Of a stretch of DNA of 16,378 nucleotides, positions 1 through 6,188 are shown in pieces. The stretch spans positions 1 to 16,378 of the forward strand of contig JAJRXN010000465.1 of NCBI GenBank assembly GCA_024276295.1. Reading direction: 5' to 3'. This DNA comes from Acidobacteriota bacterium (GTDB taxonomy: Bacteria > Acidobacteriota > Polarisedimenticolia > J045). Both the position numbers and the translations under genes were made by a program. The notes beneath the pieces were generated by a model. That model was not told where the DNA came from. It searched no databases and was given only the letters and a program-made list of their open reading frames with translations. The first letter of the stretch is position 1, and every line of letters starts with the position of its first letter.

Positions 1-333
1 GACATCCTTGAGGCGCGCAAACAGCGCCACGATCTCTCTCGCGGTGAGCAGATCGGGCATCGTCACGCGCTGCGGCACGTAGGACAGCAGGCGCTTGACG
101 TGCCGCGGCCTACGCCAGACGTCATGGCCGCCGACGAGAATCCGTCCGCCACTCGGCCGGTGCAGCCCGACGATCGCGCGCAGGATCGTCGTCTTCCCGC
201 CGCCGTTCGGACCGAGGAGCGCGAACGTCTCGCCTTCCGACACCTCCAGGTCGATCGGACGGACGGCCTGCACCTTGCCGTACCGCTTCTCGAATCGCTC
301 GAGCCGAACCATCGCCGACACGGACGTGCTCAC
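1..333 (-). CDS. nosF: NosF, ABC transporter ATP-binding subunit of NosDFY (partial, N-terminal part only)
   Basis: The first 111 codons of an ABC ATPase are present; the rest lies beyond the left edge. The Walker A motif GPNGGGKT is at about residues 45-52 and the Q-loop YVPQR at about 92-96. The signature, Walker B and H-loop would lie outside the window. The chosen start is a GTG whose bases overlap the nosD stop as GTGA, which implies translational coupling; an in-frame ATG seven codons later (ending at 310) is the alternative. NosF is the cytoplasmic ATPase that, with the permease NosY and periplasmic NosD, supports assembly of the CuZ centre of N2O reductase. The NosF assignment rests mainly on its place right after nosD, since this part of the protein is generic for ABC ATPases. 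The Walker A has Gly where Ala or Ser is more usual, which should be tolerated. Confidence 0.85.
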   Translation of the reverse strand, partial: MSTSVSAMVRLERFEKRYGKVQAVRPIDLEVSEGETFALLGPNGGGKTTILRAIVGLHRPSGGRILVGGHDVWRRPRHVKRLLSYVPQRVTMPDLLTAREIVALFARLKDV

Positions 334-1754
334 GCGCCTGTCCCCGCTGACCGCCGCCGCCGCGAGCGGGCCGTCGCCCTGGAAGCGTAGACCAGGATCC
401 CGTACGGCAACAGGGTCAGCAGCAGGTATGCCCCGGCAGCCCACGCCGACGGCCCGCCCGTCATGGTCTCCGCCCGCTCCCACGGCACGCCGGCGTTGTC
501 CGCCGGTCGCATCAGCGGTCGCGGATCCACGGCATCCCCCTGGACCAGGATCGGCAGCGCACGTTCGGCGATCTCGAGGATCCGAGCCGCGGGGCTCAGC
601 ACGTAGAAGCGAACGCCCGGAGCCTTGGCCTCCAGGCTCTGGAACGCGTTCTGGATCTGGTGCGGGACGTCACCGATACCATCCCGGCCGAGGTCGTAGC
701 CCCGGTAGCGGGTCCAGTAGTTCCCGCCCGCCGGCCCCGCCCACTCGGTGTCCATGTCGCTGACGTCGAGCAGCAGTTCGCTCAGGTTGTTGAGAAAGTT
801 GTTGCCGACGAAGCGGATCCCGTCACAGCCGCCGTTGAGCTGCACGGCCAGGTCGTTATCGGCGATGTCGTTGCCTTCCATCAGGATCTGGCCGGCGTTG
901 TTCATGAACACGCCGCGGCTGTTGTCGAGGATCAGGTTCCCGGTCGCGACGATGTCGTCCATCGACTGGAACAGCACGCCGTACGCCCGAAAGCCCCGGC
1001 AGCGGGCGAAGACGTTGCGGGAGAAGTGGATGTCCTCGGAGTACATCAGCGCCGCTCCCGCGACGTTGTTCTCGAACAGATTGTCCCGGAACACGTTGTG
1101 GTCCGAGTACATGTAGTGCAGCCCGTACCGCACGTGATGCACGACGTTGTGCTCGACGACCGTGGAGTGCGTGAACGAGAAGTACATTCCGTCGCGTACG
1201 TTGGAGATCTCGTTCCCGCTGATGCGATTGCCTTCGCTGTCCCAGAGGTGGATTCCGTTGCCCCGGTCCTCCTCGACCAGGTCGAGCCGGCCTTCGATGC
1301 GGTTGCCCTCGATCACCACGCCGTCGGCGGCCTTGACGTAGATCCCGTGCAGCGGCTCGGTGATGATGCTGTCACGGATCACGACATCGTCCGCCTCGAC
1401 CAGCACGCAGGCCAGGTCGCGGGTGAGCTGCGTGCCGGACTGCGCGACGTGCAGCCCTTCGAGCACGGTGCCCGGCGCCCTGACGTGCACCACGTGGCCT
1501 TCGTAGCCGCCGAGGATGCGCGGGTGGTCGATCCCCCTCAGGGTGACCGGAACGTCGATCACGACGTGCTCCTGGTACTCGCGCCCCGTCAGCAGCACGG
1601 TATCGCCCGGACTGGCCTGCTGCAGTGCGGCGACGACCGACTCCCCCGGCCCGACGGTGATCGTCGTGGCGCAGGTGAGAGACGGCGAGGCCAGCATCAG
1701 CGCCAGCCTCGCCGCGGTCCGGATCCTGTCCGGCAGGGTCAGCTTCTTCCACAT
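330..1754 (-). CDS. nosD: NosD, periplasmic beta-helix protein for NosZ copper-site maturation
   Basis: The protein has 474 residues. An N-terminal export signal (basic start, hydrophobic stretch at about 14-28) is followed by repeated right-handed beta-helix rungs of the CASH/NosD type. They show recurrent G-N-x-I/V and N-N steps across about 85-335, for example GNGIHL, GNRISGNEI and GNLILDNSRG. The motif GGNYW at 343-347, then YDLGRDGIGD at 353-362, is the segment that most clearly marks NosD. NosD works in the periplasm with the NosFY transporter to deliver or assemble the sulfide and copper of the CuZ cluster. An unusual extra is a hydrophobic segment at about 436-456 followed by an Arg-rich tail, which reads as a C-terminal membrane anchor with its end in the cytoplasm. 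The ATG start is preceded by only a weak ribosome-binding site. It lies 19 bases after the upstream lipoprotein gene, so coupled translation is likely. Confidence 0.93.
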   Translation of the reverse strand: MWKKLTLPDRIRTAARLALMLASPSLTCATTITVGPGESVVAALQQASPGDTVLLTGREYQEHVVIDVPVTLRGIDHPRILGGYEGHVVHVRAPGTVLEGLHVAQSGTQLTRDLACVLVEADDVVIRDSIITEPLHGIYVKAADGVVIEGNRIEGRLDLVEEDRGNGIHLWDSEGNRISGNEISNVRDGMYFSFTHSTVVEHNVVHHVRYGLHYMYSDHNVFRDNLFENNVAGAALMYSEDIHFSRNVFARCRGFRAYGVLFQSMDDIVATGNLILDNSRGVFMNNAGQILMEGNDIADNDLAVQLNGGCDGIRFVGNNFLNNLSELLLDVSDMDTEWAGPAGGNYWTRYRGYDLGRDGIGDVPHQIQNAFQSLEAKAPGVRFYVLSPAARILEIAERALPILVQGDAVDPRPLMRPADNAGVPWERAETMTGGPSAWAAGAYLLLTLLPYGILVYASRATARSRRRRSAGTGA

Positions 1755-1773
1755 CGAAGGATTCGGCGTCTCC

Positions 1774-2286
1774 TCAGCCCTTGAGCCGGGCCAGTTCCGC
1801 GTCGACCATCGACTTGGTGCGCACGCCGGCGACGCCGGTCTTGACCAGCAGTTGCCACACCTCCTCGAGGTCGAGGAAAAGCTTCTTGTCGAACTCGCCG
1901 GCCTCCATGCGCTTCTTGCACGAGTCGTAGAGAGTCAGCGCCTTGGTGAGCTGGGACCGCGTGTCCTCCCATTCCTCGTGCAGCGACGGGCTGAAGCTGT
2001 CGCCGTACTTCTCGAACCCGGCGGTGATGTAGGCGGCCACCGGGTTGATGATGTTGAGCACCTCGACGACTTCCGCGTTCTTGTTGTGCACGCGCGCCTT
2101 CCAGTCGTCGTCCGACGTCACGTCCACGCGCTCCGGAACCTCCATCGGCTCCGGCGCGTCGAACTCGAGCAGGGGCGCCTCGGCCGCGGCTTCCTGTCCC
2201 GCCGCGCCACCGGGCTCCTCCGAGGTCTGACCGCACGCTGCCAGGAACACCGCAGCCATCATCACCGCCATCACGGACGTCCGCAT
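1774..2286 (-). CDS. Small helical lipoprotein of unknown function within the nos cluster
   Basis: The protein has 170 residues. The start is the ATG at 2286 because GGAGGTAACG stands directly before it; an in-frame ATG six codons upstream lacks such a site. The signal peptide ends in the lipobox LAAC with Cys18 as the lipidated residue. An acidic, Ala/Pro/Glu-rich linker follows to about residue 55. The rest is a charged, probably all-helical domain with many Lys/Glu pairs and a single further cysteine (in DSCKKR). I do not recognise the family. It is not NosL: NosL is also a lipoprotein, but I see no copper-binding Cys/Met pattern here. There is no CXXCH heme motif. Its place between the NosB-like gene and nosD, with short spacers, implies co-expression with NosZ. 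A periplasmic accessory role for NosZ or for a donor cytochrome is only an inference from position. Confidence 0.85.
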   Translation of the reverse strand: MRTSVMAVMMAAVFLAACGQTSEEPGGAAGQEAAAEAPLLEFDAPEPMEVPERVDVTSDDDWKARVHNKNAEVVEVLNIINPVAAYITAGFEKYGDSFSPSLHEEWEDTRSQLTKALTLYDSCKKRMEAGEFDKKLFLDLEEVWQLLVKTGVAGVRTKSMVDAELARLKG

Positions 2287-2319
2287 CGTTACCTCCGCCT
2301 CCACCAGCTTCCCCTGGCG

Positions 2320-2946
2320 TCAACTCGGCTGCATCTGCCGCGGCCACGCAAGGTACAGGGCCACGACGAGAAGCAGGCCAAAGGCCGTGAACAGATACGT
2401 ACCCACGGCCGGATACGACCACACACTGAACTGGCCGACCATCCGGTAGCCGAACATCGGTGGCATGAACGGTTCGACCTTGACCGCAGCCTTCGGGTCA
2501 AGATTGGTACCGTAGTACGAGAGCTTGTACCAGAAGCTCCACAACGAGAATCCACCGAAGTACGTCAGCATCACGATCAGGTCGACCAGCGAACGGACGT
2601 TCCCGATCACCGCGCAACGCAGGGTCAGCACGGCGATCAGCCCGATGATCAACGGGATCCACTTCAGCTCGGTGAAGTCACTGGGCTTCAGCTCCGCCAT
2701 GCCGATGTAGTGGTTGAGAACGTTGATCTCGGTCAGATCGTTGCCGTCGTTGCCGCCGACCAGATCGTGCGGGTAGATGTAGAGGTTGAGACCCTCGGGG
2801 TACTGCTGAGCGACGAACGTCACGTGCCACAGCGGCGTGAAGAACACCGGAAGCAGCACGAAGAACGCCACCAGAACCAGCAGCCGGCTCCGAAGTGGCA
2901 GGCCTGCGTCGAGTGCCGCCGTCAGTCGCTCGATCAGTCCGGACAT
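2320..2946 (-). CDS. nosB: NosB-like integral membrane protein
   Basis: The protein has 208 residues with four predicted membrane helices at about 22-44, 95-112, 118-138 and 178-200. The segment between helices 1 and 2 is long and polar and contains YPEGLNLYIYPHDL (49-62) and NVLNHYIGM (75-83). A second polar segment has YGTNLDP (145-151) and PFMPPMFGYRM (159-169). These His-, Met- and Asp-bearing loops look conserved rather than random and may face the periplasm. A membrane protein called NosB is typically encoded directly after nosZ in clade II clusters, and this gene matches in position and topology. The name therefore rests on context plus a remembered family pattern rather than on a catalytic motif. 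The ATG is preceded by GGGAGG at good spacing. Biochemical function is unestablished; a role in electron transfer to NosZ or in its maturation is conceivable. Confidence 0.75.
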   Translation of the reverse strand: MSGLIERLTAALDAGLPLRSRLLVLVAFFVLLPVFFTPLWHVTFVAQQYPEGLNLYIYPHDLVGGNDGNDLTEINVLNHYIGMAELKPSDFTELKWIPLIIGLIAVLTLRCAVIGNVRSLVDLIVMLTYFGGFSLWSFWYKLSYYGTNLDPKAAVKVEPFMPPMFGYRMVGQFSVWSYPAVGTYLFTAFGLLLVVALYLAWPRQMQPS

Positions 2947-2962
2947 CGGGTCCTCCCTCGTC

Positions 2963-2997
2963 CTCCCGGAGTCGCCCTTCGCGGGCGACCCCGGGAG
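2963..2997 (-). other. Strong intercistronic mRNA hairpin just after nosZ
   Basis: In the transcript, two 15-base arms (2983-2997 and 2963-2977) pair along their whole length with a single G-U wobble (2990 with 2970), closing a five-base GCGAA loop. The hairpin starts six bases after the nosZ stop codon and ends just before the Shine-Dalgarno of the NosB-like gene. No run of U follows, so it is not a typical intrinsic terminator. Likely roles are protection of the nosZ 3' end from exonucleases or partial attenuation, making NosZ more abundant than the downstream maturation proteins. The pairing is read directly from the sequence; the role is inference. Confidence 0.7.
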
Positions 2998-3003
2998 CCC
3001 GGG

Positions 3004-4896
3004 TCACTTGACCAGCAGGTAGCCCTGCATCTCCTGATGCAGCGCACTGCAGAAGTTCGTGCAGTAGTAGGCGTACACGCCGGCCTTGTCGGCCTTGAAC
3101 GTGATCGTCTTCGTCTCGCCGGGGTCGATCACGACGTTGATGTTGTAGTCGTTGATCGCCAGTCCGTGCAGCTCGTCGCGAGTCTGCTCGATGTTGGTCA
3201 CGTGGATCCTGACGGTATCCCCCTTCCTGACCCGGATCACGTCCGGGGCAAAGAACGACCGCACCGCCATCATCCAGACTTCGACCATCCGGCCATTCCG
3301 CTCGATCCGCGCCTCCTCGGCGCTCCAGATCGCATCCGGATTGTCGGAGTCCTCCTTCTTGTAGACCTCGATCGGATCGAGCTTGTCGGCCTTGATCATC
3401 ACGGCGTAGTGCGGCTCGGGTTCGGTGAAGGCGTCGTAGAGCAGGGACATCTTCTCGCCCGTGATGTCGATCAGCTGCGCCGACTCGGGAATCGACGGCC
3501 CGACGCTGAGGTGGCGCCCCTTGGACAGCTTGTTCAGCGCGACGAGGTAGTTGCCGTCCGGAGTGACCGAGTCGCCTTCCGCGGTGACGAGATGCCCGAT
3601 GTTGTAGGCGACCGGGATCTTGTCCACGACGTACTGGCTCATGTCGGCTCCCGCATCGTACGGCGGCAGCTTCCACTTCGCGACGGCGCTTTCCACGAAC
3701 AGCGACGTGTAGGCGTACCCCTTGCCGTCGAACTGCGTGTGGAGCGGGCCGAGACCGACGGGGATCTCCGCCTCACGCACCGAAGCGTACGTCAGCACCG
3801 GAATGCCGTCGATCGTCTCCTCGAAGTCCTTGTCGGCGATCGCCTTCTTGATCTTCTCGATGTCGTACACCGTCGTCGTCGGTGACAGCTTGCCTGAACC
3901 GATGATCCACCGGCCGTCCGGACTGACGTCGACTCCATGCGGCGACTTGGCCAGCGGAATGAACCATGCGATGTCGGAGGTCTTCTTCGGGTCGAGCACC
4001 GGCGCCCCGGCGACCATGCGGCCCTGGCCGGCCTCGACGGCCTTCTCGGCCGCCCGCCAGTCGACCATCAGGATGTAGTCCTTGTCCTTCTGCGACGCCG
4101 TCACCTCGAGCTTGCCGCCCTCGATGAACTCGCGTTCCGAGTTGTAGCAGGTCCAGAACATGTAGCCGTCACTGGCCTTCTTGCCGGCATCGCCCAAGTC
4201 GTAGTTGAACGGCGGAACGAGGATCTCCCAGCCGATGCTCATCTCGCCATCTTCCGGATCGATCTTGATCCCGGCGACGAGCCCCTTGTACTTCTCTGCG
4301 TACTCCGTGACGTCGGCATACGTCCCCTCGGGGAACGGGATCGACATCCGGGTCGACATCGTCACGTACTCGCTGTTCGGTGTGACGAACGAGCTGCCGT
4401 GGTTGGCCGAGATGTTGGGAACCTTCAGGATCTGCTTGGTCTTGAAGTCGCGCAGATCGATGCGCGCAATGCGTCCGTTCGCGTTGTCGTTGATGAACAG
4501 CCAGCGGCCATCGTACTCGCCGTCGGTTTCCGAGAAGCCTGGATGATGCGCATCACCCCAGTCGTACTCGCCGAGCATCTCGCGCGTCTCGTCGTCGAAA
4601 CCGTAACCCGTGCCGGGATACGGCGTGAACACCGGGATCGTCGCGATGTGGCGCATCGACGGCACGCCGGCGATGAAGATCTGCCCGCTGTGCCCTCCCG
4701 AATAGAACAGGTAGTACTCGTCCAGGTCGCCCGGAGCGACGTACGTCGCCAGAGCGGCCTTCGTCAGGTCCGACCCCGTCGCCCCGCCCCCGCGGCCGCC
4801 GCGGCGGCTCGGCGGCTTCGGCCCGCAGCCGATCATGCCCGCAAGCATGATCGCCACCAACGGCATGGCAACGGCGACAATCGTCCGCTTTCTCAT
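3004..4896 (-). CDS. nosZ: NosZ, nitrous oxide reductase, clade II (atypical), predicted lipoprotein
   Basis: NosZ reduces N2O to N2 at a CuZ centre using electrons that enter at CuA. The protein has 630 residues from the ATG at 4896, which follows GGAGGAGAGG; an upstream in-frame ATG at 5007 would overlap the cytochrome gene and spoil the signal peptide. The N-terminus is a Sec signal, not twin-arginine, ending MIGC with Cys24 as a probable lipid site, followed by a Gly/Arg linker (about 31-41). The beta-propeller supplies the seven CuZ histidines: H117, H118, H166, H320, H386, H435 and H496. Their spacing resembles that of classical NosZ. The C-terminal cupredoxin domain has CuA ligands H577, C612, C616, H620 and M623 in CTNFCSALHQEM. 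Sec export, the Asn between the two cysteines and a membrane-protein gene next door all mark clade II. The gene lies 58 bases after the pentaheme cytochrome gene, its likely electron donor. Confidence 0.97.
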   Translation of the reverse strand: MRKRTIVAVAMPLVAIMLAGMIGCGPKPPSRRGGRGGGATGSDLTKAALATYVAPGDLDEYYLFYSGGHSGQIFIAGVPSMRHIATIPVFTPYPGTGYGFDDETREMLGEYDWGDAHHPGFSETDGEYDGRWLFINDNANGRIARIDLRDFKTKQILKVPNISANHGSSFVTPNSEYVTMSTRMSIPFPEGTYADVTEYAEKYKGLVAGIKIDPEDGEMSIGWEILVPPFNYDLGDAGKKASDGYMFWTCYNSEREFIEGGKLEVTASQKDKDYILMVDWRAAEKAVEAGQGRMVAGAPVLDPKKTSDIAWFIPLAKSPHGVDVSPDGRWIIGSGKLSPTTTVYDIEKIKKAIADKDFEETIDGIPVLTYASVREAEIPVGLGPLHTQFDGKGYAYTSLFVESAVAKWKLPPYDAGADMSQYVVDKIPVAYNIGHLVTAEGDSVTPDGNYLVALNKLSKGRHLSVGPSIPESAQLIDITGEKMSLLYDAFTEPEPHYAVMIKADKLDPIEVYKKEDSDNPDAIWSAEEARIERNGRMVEVWMMAVRSFFAPDVIRVRKGDTVRIHVTNIEQTRDELHGLAINDYNINVVIDPGETKTITFKADKAGVYAYYCTNFCSALHQEMQGYLLVK

Positions 4897-4954
4897 CAGT
4901 CCTCTCCTCCCTGCATGACTCCAGACACGGCCGGCACGTGGCCGACCCACGATC

Positions 4955-6163
4955 CTACTCAGCGTCCGACTTCTTGTCGGCACGATTCTTGACGATGTCG
5001 TAGGCACGGTTGATCTTCGCGATCGCCTCCCACTTCTGTTCGTCGGTGAGCGGAATCTGGCTCTCCAGGATGATCTTCATCGTCCCCGTCGGCTCGAACA
5101 GGAACTCCTCGAGCGTCTTGTTGAAGCGCGCCCGCACATCGTCGGGAGCCCACGACAGGTCCGGCCCCTTGTCCGTGGGAGACTTGATGTCGAACGCCGA
5201 AATCGAGTGGCAGACGAAGCAACTGTGCTCGACGAAGAACGCCCCGTCCCCCTCGCGCATCCGCCGTTCGCGCTCGATCTCCTCGGGGGTCATCTCGTCC
5301 TTGAGTTCGAGCCCCGGGATGTAGGCCAGCGGCAGGTCCTCGTTGTTCTTCCAGCTCATCACCAGCATCGCCAGCGCCTGCGCCTCGCGGGACCGGAAGT
5401 TCATTTCGGGCATGATCGACTCGGGCACGACCGTCGGCGGCGACTGGAAATGCTTGACGTGCCAGGTGAAGACCGTCTCCTGCTCGGTCACCAGATTGCT
5501 GAAGTCGAACCCTTCGGCGTTCTTGTCACCTTCCCAGGTCAGATCCGGGCCCAGGTGCCCGCCGCTGCCGTTGATCACATGGCACACCTTGCAGCCCTTG
5601 GCCCGCACGATCTCCTTGGCCTGGTTGATGTACTCCAGGCCCTCCGTGCTGCGCTCGTAGCGATGGCAGTAGTTGCACTGGATCTCCCACAGCGGGGGCG
5701 GATTGCGGGGGTCGTACTCCGATCCGATGATCTCGCTCAGCAGCGGCTGCTCCCAGTGTTCGCCGAAACCGTGGGCCTCATCCGCGGTGACCGCCCAGCC
5801 CTGACCCCCGTGACACGGCGTGCAGCCGTACTCCTCGAGCGGATGATCATCGAAGATCTCCAGTTGAGGATGCGTGGCCCAGGGCTGTTCGACGTCCTCC
5901 AGTCCCTTCCACGTCACGCCGAGGTGGCAGGTCGTGCAGCGATCGACGACCCCCAGACGCTCGACCCAGATCTGCTGGATCCCGCGCGGAATCTTGTCCG
6001 GATCGTCGAGCCCGGCCTTCTCCGCCACGATGGCCTCGAACTCCGCTTGGTAGTACTTCCACTCCGGCATCGCCTCCCGGTAGAGCGCCGCGGCTACGGC
6101 AGCCAGCGTGAGCACCGCGACGACCAGCAGCAGGAGGATCTCGCGCGTTCCAGGTCTTTTCAT
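4955..6163 (-). CDS. Membrane-anchored pentaheme cytochrome c, probable donor between the bc-type module and NosZ
   Basis: The protein has 402 residues. One N-terminal helix at about 9-28 serves as an uncleaved anchor; the rest is periplasmic. Five CXXCH heme c sites are visible: C76 to H80, C114 to H118, C163 to H167, C191 to H195 and C315 to H319. The last two sit in class I-like domains with possible Met ligands in IMPEM (about 250-254) and TGTMK (about 359-363). The first three are more closely packed and may have bis-His ligation. The gene follows the cytochrome b gene by 25 bases, the place where cytochrome c1 is encoded in a standard bc1 operon, and precedes nosZ. It is thus best read as the c1 substitute that wires the complex to NosZ. 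The start has GGGAGACGAAG upstream. The gene ends with TAG, which matters for reading the stop in cytochrome b. No named family fits the whole length. Confidence 0.9.
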   Translation of the reverse strand: MKRPGTREILLLLVVAVLTLAAVAAALYREAMPEWKYYQAEFEAIVAEKAGLDDPDKIPRGIQQIWVERLGVVDRCTTCHLGVTWKGLEDVEQPWATHPQLEIFDDHPLEEYGCTPCHGGQGWAVTADEAHGFGEHWEQPLLSEIIGSEYDPRNPPPLWEIQCNYCHRYERSTEGLEYINQAKEIVRAKGCKVCHVINGSGGHLGPDLTWEGDKNAEGFDFSNLVTEQETVFTWHVKHFQSPPTVVPESIMPEMNFRSREAQALAMLVMSWKNNEDLPLAYIPGLELKDEMTPEEIERERRMREGDGAFFVEHSCFVCHSISAFDIKSPTDKGPDLSWAPDDVRARFNKTLEEFLFEPTGTMKIILESQIPLTDEQKWEAIAKINRAYDIVKNRADKKSDAE

Positions 6164-6188
6164 CTTCGTCTCCCTTGCTCGCGAGTCC

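Noticed and set aside
1774..2286. Calling the small lipoprotein NosL
   Set aside because: Only the lipobox and the location fit; the copper-binding Cys/Met pattern expected of NosL is absent.
2320..2946. Calling the four-helix protein NosY, the ABC permease
   Set aside because: It is too short, has large polar loops between helices, and lies before nosD rather than after nosF.
4897..4918. Six-codon open frame (ATG at 4916, stop overlapping the nosZ ATG) as a leader peptide
   Set aside because: It contains the nosZ Shine-Dalgarno itself and has no ribosome-binding site of its own; the TGATG overlap is most likely chance.
4897..5007. Earlier in-frame start for NosZ at 5007
   Set aside because: It would overlap the pentaheme cytochrome gene and add an Arg-rich non-signal leader. 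The ATG at 4896 has a strong Shine-Dalgarno and begins a clean signal peptide.
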